Of a DNA stretch of 64,000 nt, positions 28,424 through 37,618 are shown in pieces (positions within the stretch are counted from its first letter, which is position 1; every line of letters begins with the position of its first letter). Below the pieces are notes generated by a model. It was not told the DNA's origin. It searched no databases and saw nothing but the letters and a program-made list of their open reading frames with translations. A program made the position numbers and the translations under genes. The stretch is from assembly GCA_942490985.1 (NCBI GenBank), contig CALNYW010000004.1, forward strand, positions 326,461 through 390,460, read 5' to 3'. Source of the stretch: Thiosocius sp942490985 (GTDB taxonomy: Bacteria > Pseudomonadota > Gammaproteobacteria > Chromatiales > Chromatiaceae).

Positions 28424-28439
28424 TGGAACGCGTTTTGCA
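28424..28439 (+). promoter_or_regulatory. Sigma-54 promoter of flhF
   Basis: TGGAACGCGTTTTGCA with GG and GC 10 bases apart and TTGCA at -12, 65 bases before flhF in a 250-base gap. An AT-rich stretch (A- and T-runs around 28380-28415) lies just upstream and could bind IHF or aid bending. flhF is RpoN-dependent in Vibrio and Pseudomonas. Confidence 0.8.
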
Positions 28440-28504
28440 AAGTCACCGAGTAGACGTGTTTTAGAGAAAGTCTGACGGCTCAGCACTTCAGGGGATCGCA
28501 AACG

Positions 28505-29686
28505 ATGAAGATCAAACGGTTCGTAGGGCAGGACATGCGACAGGCATTACGAATGGTCCGCGAGACCCTCGGTGATGAAGCCGTGATCCTGTCCAACCGT
28601 TCGGTCGACGACGGCATCGAAATCACCGCCGCGGTGGATATCGCCGATGCCGTGTCTGCCGACTCGATCGATGGACGAATCGCAACGTCTCGCAGCGCGC
28701 CGAACAACACGGCGACCAAAAGCCGTCCGTCCGCCGCGACGGATGACAAAGACTCCCTGGATGAGTTGCGCAACGAGATGCAGAACCTGCGGCGTTGGAT
28801 GCAGGCAGAGTTGAGTGGACTCAGTTGGTATGACCTCGGTCAACGCGCACCGCACTCGCAGGAGCTGCTGGCGCGTCTGATGGGACTCGGCTTGAGTGCT
28901 GAACTCGCGCGTCAACTTGCGGAGCGGGTGCGGGATATCGAATCACTCGACGAAGCCTGGCAGAAAGCGCTGTACCTGATGGCCGGCGAACTGCGCGTCG
29001 ACGACCGCGACTTATTGGAACACGGCGGGATCGTTGCCCTGGTTGGTCCAACAGGTGTTGGCAAGACCACCACAATCGCCAAGATCGCCGCGCGTTTCGC
29101 GCTGCGCCACGGGCAACGCAGCGTGGCATTGATTACCACCGACGGTTATCGCATCGGTGCGCGTGATCAATTGCAGACCTATGGGCGGATACTCAACGTG
29201 CCCGTGCGGACGGTGAACAACGCGGCCGAAATGGAACAGGCGTTGACACTGCTCAGCGATCGTCGGCTGATTCTTATCGATACGGCGGGCATGGCGGCGG
29301 CGCACGAGAGGGTCTCTGACCAACGCGAGACGCTGGCGGCGGCCGGCAGTGGCTTGACGACCTTGTTGACGTTGTCGGCGACGACCGAAGTCGCCGCGGT
29401 GCAACGTGCCTTACGGCTGTTCGCCAGCTTTGAGCCGGATGCCTGTGTGCTGACCAAGCTCGATGAGGCGGCCAGCCTCGGTGGGCTGTTGTCGGCGCTA
29501 ATACAGGCCGGCCTCTCGACGGCACTCGTTACCGACGGCCAGCGCGTTCCCGAGGATCTGCAGGTTGCACGAGCCCATCCCCTGGTGAGTCGCGCCGCTG
29601 AGTTGTTGGACGAAAACCCAACCCAAATTGATCCTGGCTACCTTGCCCTGGCCTTTGGTGGAGCGAATGCAAATGTTGTCGCCTGA
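28505..29686 (+). CDS. flhF: FlhF, SRP-type GTPase placing the polar flagellum
   Basis: GTPase of 393 residues that sets the site of flagellar assembly at the pole. It has an N-terminal basic region with M-K-I-K-R-F, a linker, and an NG domain with P-loop G-P-T-G-V-G-K-T-T at about 181-189, followed by D-T-A-G-M and T-K-L-D-E-A. Its presence with FleN indicates polar flagellation. fleN begins inside its last codons. Confidence 0.96.
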   Translation: MKIKRFVGQDMRQALRMVRETLGDEAVILSNRSVDDGIEITAAVDIADAVSADSIDGRIATSRSAPNNTATKSRPSAATDDKDSLDELRNEMQNLRRWMQAELSGLSWYDLGQRAPHSQELLARLMGLGLSAELARQLAERVRDIESLDEAWQKALYLMAGELRVDDRDLLEHGGIVALVGPTGVGKTTTIAKIAARFALRHGQRSVALITTDGYRIGARDQLQTYGRILNVPVRTVNNAAEMEQALTLLSDRRLILIDTAGMAAAHERVSDQRETLAAAGSGLTTLLTLSATTEVAAVQRALRLFASFEPDACVLTKLDEAASLGGLLSALIQAGLSTALVTDGQRVPEDLQVARAHPLVSRAAELLDENPTQIDPGYLALAFGGANANVVA

Positions 29687-30560
29687 CAGTTCTGCCGACC
29701 AGGCAAGCGGTCTTCGTCAAATGGTCAATCCTCGACCGGTACGGGCGATTGCGGTTACCGGCGGCAAAGGCGGTGTTGGCAAGACCAATGTGTCGGTAAA
29801 TCTTGGTGTCGCTGCGGCGGAGCAGGGCCAGCGTGTCATGTTGCTGGATGCCGATCTGGGTCTGGCCAATATCGACGTCGTACTCGGTCTGCATCCGGAA
29901 TATGACTTGTCCCATGTGTTGCGTGGCGAGCGCAATCTGGACGAGGTGCTTATCGAAGGCCCAGCAGGGATGACGGTCATTCCAGGGGCGTCGGGTATGC
30001 AGGCCCTGGCGGAGCTGACCCCCGCAGAGCATACCGGACTTATCCGCGCTTTCAGCGAAGTGGCATCGGATACTGATCTGCTGATCGTCGATACGGCTGC
30101 CGGAATCTCAGATACGGTTCTGAGCTTTTCGCGCGCCGCGCATGAACTCGTCGTGGTCGTGTGCGATGAACCGGCATCGATTACAGATGCCTACGCGATC
30201 ATCAAGCTGCTCAATCGCGACTACGGACACCAACGTTTTCGTGTCCTAGCCAACATGGTTCGCAGTGCACAGGAAGGTCGCGAGCTCTACAACAAAATGT
30301 GCCGGGTGACGGATCGCTACCTCGACGTCACCCTCGGATTCATGGGTGCAATCCCATTTGATGAAAGCCTTCGCAAGGCGGTGCGCCAACAACGCCCCGT
30401 CGTGCAAGCCTACCCGCGCAGTCGGGTTGCGCAGGTGTTCCGCAACTTGGCCAAGAAAATCGATACATGGCCGCAGCCAAGTGGCGCCAATGGTCAGGTC
30501 CAGTTTTTCGTTGAACGGCTGATCCAATATTCCAGCGACTATGGGGAGATAGTGCTGTGA
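29673..30560 (+). CDS. fleN: FleN/FlhG, flagellar number regulator (MinD-like ATPase)
   Basis: MinD/ParA-type ATPase of 295 residues that limits flagellar number and restrains FleQ. The deviant Walker A G-K-G-G-V-G-K-T-N is at about 30-38 and D-A-D-L-G-L-A-N-I-D follows. I chose the second of two close ATGs because GGAG is nine bases before it. It overlaps flhF at its start and fliA at its stop (GTGA). Confidence 0.94.
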   Translation: MLSPDSSADQASGLRQMVNPRPVRAIAVTGGKGGVGKTNVSVNLGVAAAEQGQRVMLLDADLGLANIDVVLGLHPEYDLSHVLRGERNLDEVLIEGPAGMTVIPGASGMQALAELTPAEHTGLIRAFSEVASDTDLLIVDTAAGISDTVLSFSRAAHELVVVVCDEPASITDAYAIIKLLNRDYGHQRFRVLANMVRSAQEGRELYNKMCRVTDRYLDVTLGFMGAIPFDESLRKAVRQQRPVVQAYPRSRVAQVFRNLAKKIDTWPQPSGANGQVQFFVERLIQYSSDYGEIVL

Positions 30561-31312
30561 GCAATCTTGCTACATACGGTGCAGTAAAAGACAACGGTTT
30601 CGATGATCTGGTTACGCGGCATGCGCCGCTGGTCAAGCGGATCGCTTACCATCTAATGAATCGCCTGCCGCCGTCGGTGCAGGCTGAGGATTTGATTCAG
30701 GCCGGCATGATCGGCCTCATCGAAGCCAGCCGTAATTACGACCCAAGTCAAGGGGCCAGCTTTGAAACCTATGCGGGCATTCGTATACGGGGATCGATGC
30801 TCGATGAGATTCGACGCTCGGACTGGACGCCCCGCTCTGTACATCGCAAGGCGCGGATGGTTGCCGATGCGATGCGGGTTATTGAAAACGAAGAGGGCCG
30901 TGATGCGCGCGATGTCGAAGTCGCTGAATCGTTGGATATGTCTCTAGAGGATTACCACCAGGTTCTTAAAGATGCATCGGGTGCCAGAATCTTCAGCTAT
31001 GAAGAACTCAGCGAGGTCGGCGAGGTGGTGCCAACCGAGGGCAGCATGGCCCGCCCCCGCAATCTGTTGGAAGACGGGCCCGCCCGCGGACTGGAAAAGA
31101 GCCATTTTCGCGATGCGCTTGGTGATGCGATAGCGAGTCTGCCTGAGCGCGAGAGGCTCGTCATCGCCCTGTACTATGACGAAGAGCTAAACCTGCGCGA
31201 AATCGGCCAGGTCCTGGGCGTAAGTGAATCACGTGTCTGCCAAATACACAGTCAAGCTGCTTTGCGCCTGCGGTCTCGATTAGCCGAATGGTTGACCGAC
31301 GAAGAGTTCTGA
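30557..31312 (+). CDS. fliA: Sigma factor 28, FliA
   Basis: Flagellar sigma factor of 251 residues: region 2 (E-D-L-I-Q-A-G-M-I-G-L-I-E-A) with the -10 reading helix, region 3, and region 4 helix-turn-helix (L-R-E-I-G-Q-V-L-G-V-S-E-S-R-V). It drives late flagellar and chemotaxis genes; a matching promoter lies just downstream before cheY. GTG start overlapping the fleN stop. Confidence 0.96.
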   Translation: MSNLATYGAVKDNGFDDLVTRHAPLVKRIAYHLMNRLPPSVQAEDLIQAGMIGLIEASRNYDPSQGASFETYAGIRIRGSMLDEIRRSDWTPRSVHRKARMVADAMRVIENEEGRDARDVEVAESLDMSLEDYHQVLKDASGARIFSYEELSEVGEVVPTEGSMARPRNLLEDGPARGLEKSHFRDALGDAIASLPERERLVIALYYDEELNLREIGQVLGVSESRVCQIHSQAALRLRSRLAEWLTDEEF

Positions 31313-31341
31313 ACGCGCAAGTGAAAAAGGAAAAAATCCCC

Positions 31342-31368
31342 TACGGTTTTTTCGGCCGATGCCGATAT
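31342..31368 (+). promoter_or_regulatory. Sigma-28 (FliA) promoter of the chemotaxis operon
   Basis: TACGGTTT, 11 bases, GCCGATAT compared with the consensus TAAAGTTT-N11-GCCGATAA: 6/8 and 7/8 matches with exact spacing. It is 65 bases before cheY and just after fliA. Confidence 0.7.
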
Positions 31369-31432
31369 CGGAGGTGACATGGGTTGAATAGGGCCCAGAC
31401 CAGGCTCTCTTGTCTGACGTTCGGAGGTCGCT

Positions 31433-31819
31433 TTGGACAAAAATATGAAGATCCTGATCGTGGACGACTTCTCCACGATGCGCCGGATAATCAAAAATCT
31501 TTTACGGGATCTTGGCTTCAACAACACGCAGGAAGCAGATGATGGCACTACTGCGTTGCCCATGCTTCAGGCCGACACTTTCGATTTCCTTATCACTGAC
31601 TGGAACATGCCCGGCATGCAGGGGATTGACCTGCTCAAGGCCGTTCGAGCGGATTCCAAACTGCAGGTACTGCCAGTGCTGATGGTCACTGCTGAATCAA
31701 AGCGCGATCAGATTGTTGAGGCCGCGCAAGCAGGTGTGAATGGTTACGTTGTAAAGCCGTTTACCGCGGCCACGTTGGAAGAAAAGATCAATAAAATTTT
31801 CGAGCGGGTTGCCGCTTGA
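31433..31819 (+). CDS. cheY: Chemotaxis response regulator CheY
   Basis: Single-domain receiver of 128 residues that signals to FliM. The acidic pair is D11-D12, the phosphoacceptor is D56 in L-I-T-D-W-N-M-P and the conserved Lys is in V-V-K-P-F. I chose TTG because GGAGG lies five bases before it; the next ATG, four codons in, would be too far from that site. cheZ begins on the last base of its stop. Confidence 0.95.
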   Translation: MDKNMKILIVDDFSTMRRIIKNLLRDLGFNNTQEADDGTTALPMLQADTFDFLITDWNMPGMQGIDLLKAVRADSKLQVLPVLMVTAESKRDQIVEAAQAGVNGYVVKPFTAATLEEKINKIFERVAA

Positions 31820-32580
31820 TGCCCCCGGTTAATGATATGGCTGAGACTGCGCACGCCCGCAACGAAACACTCGAACTGGCAAAGATGCTGGTGAGCCGCC
31901 TCGAAGATGGCAACGAGGGAGACGCGGGCTCGATCATCGCTGAGTTGGCCGGCTTCACCGATAGCCTGCTGTTCCAGGAAGTGGGCCGTTTGACGCGCGC
32001 CATGCATGATTCGATCAATAGCTTCGTCACGGATGCGCGTTTGGCAGATATCGCAGAAACCGACATGCCTGATGCCGCGGAACGACTACGGTACGTCATC
32101 GCGACCACCGAACAGGCCGCCAACACCACGCTAGGTGCCGTTGAGGACAGCCTGCCGCTGGCCGATTCGCTGCGGCGGGACGCCAACTATCTTGCGGGAA
32201 AATGGGCCAAGCTCAACACCGGGCAGCCGTCGATTGATCACGTTCGCGAACTCGCTACCGAGGTGTCTCATTTTTTGGGCGCGACGCAGGCGAACGCGGG
32301 CCAGTTGCATGAAAAACTCTCAGACGTACTGATTGCCCAGGGCTACCAGGACATCACCGGACAGGTGATTCGCAAGGTCATCGGCCTGGTCAACGATGTC
32401 GAACAAAAACTTGTCGAACTGGTTCGCTTGTCGGGCAGCCACGCCGGCGGCAAACCGGCTGTAGAAAAGAAGGAGCCGAACCTTGCGGTCGGAGGTCCTG
32501 TTGTCCCCGGCGTCGACAAAGGCGATGTTGTCAGTGGCCAGGACGAAGTTGACGACTTGTTGTCGAGTCTGGGGTTTTAG
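31819..32580 (+). CDS. cheZ: CheY phosphatase CheZ
   Basis: Dephosphorylates CheY-P. The 253 residues are mostly helical, with the catalytic region Q-D-I-T-G-Q-V-I-R-K-V (Gln of the D-x-x-x-Q motif) near residue 180 and a C-terminal CheY-binding tail (D-E-V-D-D-L-L-S-S-L-G-F) after a flexible linker. It overlaps the cheY stop by one base. Confidence 0.93.
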   Translation: MPPVNDMAETAHARNETLELAKMLVSRLEDGNEGDAGSIIAELAGFTDSLLFQEVGRLTRAMHDSINSFVTDARLADIAETDMPDAAERLRYVIATTEQAANTTLGAVEDSLPLADSLRRDANYLAGKWAKLNTGQPSIDHVRELATEVSHFLGATQANAGQLHEKLSDVLIAQGYQDITGQVIRKVIGLVNDVEQKLVELVRLSGSHAGGKPAVEKKEPNLAVGGPVVPGVDKGDVVSGQDEVDDLLSSLGF

Positions 32581-32583
32581 ACC

Positions 32584-34875
32584 ATGAACCTCCATGCTGA
32601 CGATGAAATCCTCCAAGATTTCCTCGTGGAAGCATCTGAGATCGTTGAGTTGCTCGGCGAGCAACTGGTCGACCTCGAGCAACGTCCGGATGATCGTGAT
32701 TTGCTAAACGCAATCTTCCGCGGCTTTCATACCGTCAAAGGTGGCGCAGGTTTTCTCGCCATTACACCGCTGGTGGAAGTCTGCCATCGCGCGGAGGACG
32801 TCTTTAATGTCTTGCGTCAGGGCCAGCGGTTGGTCACGCCGGAATTGATGGATTCGATCCTGCAGGCGTTGGATGTCGTAAATGACAATATGGATGCGGT
32901 GCGCCACGGTGACATGCCCGCGCCAGCCGATCGTGAACTGTTGCTGACGCTAGAGGCGCTCGCGAGCGAAGAAGGCGCTGATGCCAGCATCACGGGTACC
33001 CCACAGGATGCGCAAACAGGCGATCCCGTCGCAGCGGCACAAGTGCTGTCTGGCGACGGCATCGAGCAAGCCGGGGACATCGACGTCGCTGCGCCGGATC
33101 GCGATGCTATTTCGGAAGAAGAATTCGAGGCACTGCTCGACGAACTGCATGGTAAGGCGAAACATGGCAGCGTCCCGAGCCAGGCAGCCTCATCCGACCT
33201 TGCCAAACCCGTCGCCGATGAAATTACCGATGACGAATTCGAGGCCTTGCTGGATGACCTTCACGGTAGCGGCCGTCATGGTGGTAGACCCAACCACGTA
33301 GGACAATCGCGCGGCGCACCGTCCGCAAGTGAACAAATTACCGACGACGAGTTCGAGTCGCTGCTCGACGATCTGCATGGCAAGGGAAAGCATGGCGGGG
33401 TGCCGGCTGGCGATAATCGGGCTGCAGAAACGCAGCCAACGTCGGCCGATGAGATAACCGCCGATGAATTTGCATCGCTGCTGGATGAATCGCACGGCAA
33501 GCGTAAACCAGGGAGCGTGCCGGCAGGCGGGGGCGAAGACGCTGCGGCCGAGCAAGCCAAGATAGCGAAGCCGACGCCAGCATCCGGATCAGCCGTTCCC
33601 TCCATGGCCGAAGCCGGCGCCCCAGTAGCCAGACCAGAGCCCCCCAGGGCGGTAGCAAAACCCAAGCCGGCGGATGGCGGTCGTGCCCAAGCCAGGGTGC
33701 CGACGGCAGAAACGACGGTGCGTGTCGATACGCAAAGGCTTGACGAGATCATGAACATGGTCGGTGAACTGGTCTTGGTGAGAAATCGGCTGGCCACCTT
33801 GAAATCGACGCTCGCCGATGAAGAGCTGGCCAACGCTGTTGGGAACCTCGACGTTGTAACGGCGGATCTGCAGCTATCTGTCATGAAGACGCGCATGCAG
33901 CCGGTGAAGAAAGTGTTTGGGCGGTTTCCGCGTGTTGTGCGTGATCTCGCGCGTAATCTGAAAAAGGAAGTTGACCTCGAACTCATCGGAGAAGATACCG
34001 ACCTGGATAAAAACCTTGTCGAAGCGCTATCCGATCCAATGGTCCACCTCGTCCGCAACGCCGTCGACCACGGCATTGAATCCCCGGAGGAGCGCGAGCA
34101 AGCCGGCAAGCCGCGACGTGGCAAAGTGGTCCTGGCGGCGGCTCAGGAGGGTGACCATATTCTGTTGTCGATCGATGACGACGGTAAGGGGATGGACGCC
34201 GAAGCGTTCCGCCGCAAAGCCGTAGAAAAAGGCCTGATGGATGAGGAAGCAGCGGCCCGGCTTGACGACAAGGAATGCTACAACCTGATTTTTCAGGCCG
34301 GCTTCTCCACCAAGACTGAGATATCCGACGTCTCAGGACGGGGCGTCGGCATGGATGTCGTCAAGACCCGCATTGCCCAGATGAACGGCTCCGTCGAGAT
34401 CGACTCCGTCAAAGGTAGGGGCAGTAAGATCATCATTAAGCTGCCGCTTACGTTGGCCATACTGCCGACGCTGATGGTCATTTTGGGGGATCAACCGTTT
34501 GCCCTGCCGCTGGCCAGCGTGGTCGAAATCTTCAATCTTGATCGGTCACGGACCAACACCGTCGACGGCCAACTCACCATTCGCGTGCGGAACCGGGCAC
34601 TGCCGTTGTTCTACCTGCGTAACTGGTTGACGAGCCACCATGATGGCGCGGGCGAGCAAGCGAGTCAGGGTCACGTGGTCGTGGTCAACGTGAATAGCGT
34701 ACAGATCGGGCTGGTTGTGGATTTTCTGGTCGGCCAAGAGGAGGTGGTGATAAAGCCGCTAGGGGCGTTGTTGCAAGGCTTGGATGGCATGGCGGGGGCG
34801 ACGATCACCGGCGATGGAAAAATTGCGTTGATCCTTGATGTGCCCGGTTTGATGCGTAAGTACGCGCGCCGGTAA
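32584..34875 (+). CDS. cheA: Chemotaxis histidine kinase CheA with four-repeat linker
   Basis: Kinase core of the chemoreceptor array, 763 residues. The P1 Hpt domain carries the phosphorylated His H49 in R-G-F-H-T-V-K-G-G. Residues 176-310 contain four copies of a 20-residue motif of the type I-T-D-D-E-F-E-A-L-L-D-D-L-H-G (starting at 176, 214, 252 and 291, period 38-39) where a P2 domain would be expected. P3 dimerisation, the P4 ATPase domain (N-box L-V-R-N-A-V-D-H-G, G1 D-D-G-K-G-M-D, G2 G-R-G-V-G-M-D-V-V) and the P5 CheW-like domain follow. Such acidic repeated linkers in polar-array CheA proteins may tether the kinase to pole-locating ParC/ParP; that role here is inference. Confidence 0.95.
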   Translation: MNLHADDEILQDFLVEASEIVELLGEQLVDLEQRPDDRDLLNAIFRGFHTVKGGAGFLAITPLVEVCHRAEDVFNVLRQGQRLVTPELMDSILQALDVVNDNMDAVRHGDMPAPADRELLLTLEALASEEGADASITGTPQDAQTGDPVAAAQVLSGDGIEQAGDIDVAAPDRDAISEEEFEALLDELHGKAKHGSVPSQAASSDLAKPVADEITDDEFEALLDDLHGSGRHGGRPNHVGQSRGAPSASEQITDDEFESLLDDLHGKGKHGGVPAGDNRAAETQPTSADEITADEFASLLDESHGKRKPGSVPAGGGEDAAAEQAKIAKPTPASGSAVPSMAEAGAPVARPEPPRAVAKPKPADGGRAQARVPTAETTVRVDTQRLDEIMNMVGELVLVRNRLATLKSTLADEELANAVGNLDVVTADLQLSVMKTRMQPVKKVFGRFPRVVRDLARNLKKEVDLELIGEDTDLDKNLVEALSDPMVHLVRNAVDHGIESPEEREQAGKPRRGKVVLAAAQEGDHILLSIDDDGKGMDAEAFRRKAVEKGLMDEEAAARLDDKECYNLIFQAGFSTKTEISDVSGRGVGMDVVKTRIAQMNGSVEIDSVKGRGSKIIIKLPLTLAILPTLMVILGDQPFALPLASVVEIFNLDRSRTNTVDGQLTIRVRNRALPLFYLRNWLTSHHDGAGEQASQGHVVVVNVNSVQIGLVVDFLVGQEEVVIKPLGALLQGLDGMAGATITGDGKIALILDVPGLMRKYARR

Positions 34876-34928
34876 TGAGCAGCGAATCCAGGGAGGCAGG
34901 ACGCGGTCGTTAGAGTCCCCGATACAAC

Positions 34929-35963
34929 ATGGTTAAAAAAATCCGCGTGCTCATTGTTGATGATTCTTCGTTTTTCCGGAAACGCATACGACAGGAACTC
35001 GAGCGGTCGGCGCAGATTGAAATCATTGGTGAGGCGACGAATGGGCGTGACGCCGTGGACCTCGCGGCGCGCCTCGCTCCGGACCTGATTACGATGGACG
35101 TGGCGATGCCGCAGATGGATGGTATTGCGGCCGTGCGGGCGATTATGCGCGCACGTCCCACCAGTATCATCATGTTCTCCGCCCTGACCCGAGAGGGAGC
35201 GGCCGCTACGCTTGATGCACTCGACGCAGGCGCCGTCGACTTTATGTCGAAAGAGCAGGGTCTGGCCAATGCCCTGGGAGAAAGCCTGACTGCTCGCATC
35301 ATTCACCTCACGAAAAAACGGCCGGCCACAGGCAGTCTGGCGAACGTCACGAGAACGTCAACGGCCGCATCTCAGACGGCGGCCAAAGAGGGCGGCAAAG
35401 CACCGCGGCTGGTGTTGATTGGTGCCTCAACTGGTGGCCCCGTAGCGGTGCAGCGGGTGCTCGATAAGCTGCTGAAGCCCTGTCCCTACCCGGTGATTGT
35501 TGCTGTTCACATGCCGCGGGAATTCACCGCGACCTTTGCCGATCGACTCGACCGCAGCTGCGCTTTAGATATTCGCCTGGCGAAGGATCGTGATGCCTTG
35601 GAACCGGGTGTTGTCTTGCTGGCGCCGGGAGGTTCGCAGACCTTAGTCGAGTTGAGGGAGGGTAAGTTACAGGTCCGTGTGATGCAGGGTGGCGACCAGC
35701 TCTACAAGCCCAGCGTCGATATTCTTTTCGGTTCTGCCGCCCGATCACTGGGCGCAGACTGCATCGGTGTGGTCCTGACGGGCATGGGCTCGGATGGCAC
35801 GGATGGCGCGCGTCTGTTGAAAGATCGCGGTGCGTCGATCTGGGCCCAGGATCAACAGTCTTCGATGGTCTATGGGATGCCGCACGCAGTTGCCAAAGCC
35901 GGTCTGACAGACCGTGTGCTGCCGCTCGAAGCGATTGGTGCAGCGCTGGGCAGGCTGAACTGA
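34929..35963 (+). CDS. cheB: Chemotaxis methylesterase CheB
   Basis: Receiver plus methylesterase/deamidase that resets chemoreceptors, 344 residues. The phosphoacceptor is D57 (L-I-T-M-D-V-A-M-P), then a linker and the catalytic domain with the Ser motif G-A-S-T-G-G-P, the His motif V-H-M-P and the Asp in T-G-M-G-S-D-G. Full length, in the same operon as cheA. Confidence 0.95.
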   Translation: MVKKIRVLIVDDSSFFRKRIRQELERSAQIEIIGEATNGRDAVDLAARLAPDLITMDVAMPQMDGIAAVRAIMRARPTSIIMFSALTREGAAATLDALDAGAVDFMSKEQGLANALGESLTARIIHLTKKRPATGSLANVTRTSTAASQTAAKEGGKAPRLVLIGASTGGPVAVQRVLDKLLKPCPYPVIVAVHMPREFTATFADRLDRSCALDIRLAKDRDALEPGVVLLAPGGSQTLVELREGKLQVRVMQGGDQLYKPSVDILFGSAARSLGADCIGVVLTGMGSDGTDGARLLKDRGASIWAQDQQSSMVYGMPHAVAKAGLTDRVLPLEAIGAALGRLN

Positions 35964-35964
35964 T

Positions 35965-36705
35965 ATGGATTATCTGAGCTTCATCGGTGTTGCCGTCGCG
36001 TTTGCTGCCATTCTGGGCGGCAACTGGCTCGAGGGTGGACACCTCGAGATGTTGGCCAATGGCCCGGCGTTGATCATTGTGCTGGGCGGGACTATCGGTG
36101 CGGTCTTGTTGCAGACGCCAATCCAGGTGTTCTTACGCACCATGCGAATGCTCGGCATGGTGTTTCTACCGCCGCGAAGGCGACTCGCCGAGACCATCGA
36201 CAAGCTCGTCGAATGGAGCAAGATCGCGCGCAAGGATGGCTTGCTCGGTCTGGAGGTCTCGGTGCAAGGGGAGGTCGATCTGTTCGTGCGCAAGGGCATG
36301 CAGTTATTGGTCGATGGGAATGAGCCGGATGAGATTCGGCACACCCTGGAAGTCGAATTGGACAGTCGCGAGCATTTCGATTTGCAGGCAAGCAAGGTCT
36401 TGGAGGCAATGGGGGGCTATTCGCCAACGATTGGCATTATTGGCGCGGTAATGGGCCTGATACATGTGATGCAAAATCTCGGCGATCCGTCGAAGCTCGG
36501 TGGCGGTATTGCAACCGCTTTCGTCGCAACGATTTATGGTGTCGGCCTGGCAAACCTGTTTCTGTTGCCGATGGCGAACAAGCTCAAGGCCTACGTGCTG
36601 CAGGAAAGCCACTACCGTGAATTGATCATCGAAGGGTTGGTGGCCATTTCGGAGGGTGAAAACCCCCGCCAGATCGAGACCCGATTGCAGGGCTTTCTGC
36701 GTTGA
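35965..36705 (+). CDS. motC: Flagellar stator subunit MotC (MotA/PomA family)
   Basis: Four-helix stator subunit of 246 residues. The MotA signatures G-G-Y-S-P-T-I-G-I-I-G-A-V-M-G-L and I-A-T-A-F-V-A-T-I-Y-G-V-G-L-A-N are intact, with the charged cytoplasmic loop between helices 2 and 3. The position after cheB and before motD is as in Pseudomonas MotCD, so I use that name; ion preference cannot be told. Confidence 0.93.
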   Translation: MDYLSFIGVAVAFAAILGGNWLEGGHLEMLANGPALIIVLGGTIGAVLLQTPIQVFLRTMRMLGMVFLPPRRRLAETIDKLVEWSKIARKDGLLGLEVSVQGEVDLFVRKGMQLLVDGNEPDEIRHTLEVELDSREHFDLQASKVLEAMGGYSPTIGIIGAVMGLIHVMQNLGDPSKLGGGIATAFVATIYGVGLANLFLLPMANKLKAYVLQESHYRELIIEGLVAISEGENPRQIETRLQGFLR

Positions 36706-36709
36706 GCTG

Positions 36710-37618
36710 ATGGGCAGGCGACGTAAACAACCCGAAGAACCCGCAAACCTCGAACGTTGGTTGGTTTCCTACGCCGACTTCATCACGCTGTTGTTTGCGT
36801 TTTTTGTCGTGATGTATGCGATCTCCTCGGTCAATGAAGGCAAATACCGGGTGTTGTCGGAAACCTTGAACGCGGTGTTCATGGAGGCACCAAAGTCACA
36901 AGACCCGATCCAGGTTGGCGAGCTTGTTCGTGAAGTTATCACCAGCCCCGAGGCGCCGCAGGCGCCGCGGCCGTTTGAAGTGACCGGCGACGGAGAGGCA
37001 GATACGCCGTCTGAGATCGCAGGGGATCAAGCAGGGTTAACCGCAGGGACAGCAGGCGACGGCGGCGAAGGTGATGGCGGAGAGTATCTGCATGATGGCA
37101 CGATCACGCGGATTACCGATGAACTCGCGCTGTCGATGCAGCAATACATCGACGATGATCTGATGACGGTGAACCAGGTCGGTACCCGCATTGAGATCGA
37201 GATGAAAGAGCGAATGCTGTTTCCATCCGGGGCAGCGAGGCTGACCAGACAGGCGATGGCCCCGCTACGTGCGCTGTCGACAACACTGCAGCGTCTTTCA
37301 AGCCATCTACAGGTCGAAGGCCACACCGACAACCTGCCGATCTCAACCGCGGCGTTCCCGTCCAATTGGGAGCTTTCGGCGGCCCGCGCGGCAAGCGTAG
37401 TGCATTTCTTCAGTCGCCAGGGCGTTGAACCCTGGCGCATGGCGGCGGTTGGCTATGGGGAACACCGTCCGCGGTCGGATAACGAGACGGCCGAAGGGCG
37501 TTCCGCCAATCGGCGGGTAACCGTGGTGATATTGGCGGGTCAGCGCGGTCGCAGTGGGCCAATGTCGGACGATGAAGAGGTGCCCTGGGCCGAGGGGCCG
37601 GCAGCAGGGGAAGGATGA
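36710..37618 (+). CDS. motD: Flagellar stator subunit MotD (MotB family)
   Basis: Peptidoglycan-anchored stator subunit of 302 residues. It has one membrane helix (about 23-42) with the ion-binding Asp in V-S-Y-A-D-F-I-T-L-L-F-A-F-F, a Gly- and acid-rich periplasmic linker, and an OmpA-like C-terminal domain (V-E-G-H-T-D-N, then N-R-R-V). The frame extends 54 bases upstream into motC; the ATG after the motC stop is preferred. ATGA overlap with parC. Confidence 0.93.
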   Translation: MGRRRKQPEEPANLERWLVSYADFITLLFAFFVVMYAISSVNEGKYRVLSETLNAVFMEAPKSQDPIQVGELVREVITSPEAPQAPRPFEVTGDGEADTPSEIAGDQAGLTAGTAGDGGEGDGGEYLHDGTITRITDELALSMQQYIDDDLMTVNQVGTRIEIEMKERMLFPSGAARLTRQAMAPLRALSTTLQRLSSHLQVEGHTDNLPISTAAFPSNWELSAARAASVVHFFSRQGVEPWRMAAVGYGEHRPRSDNETAEGRSANRRVTVVILAGQRGRSGPMSDDEEVPWAEGPAAGEG

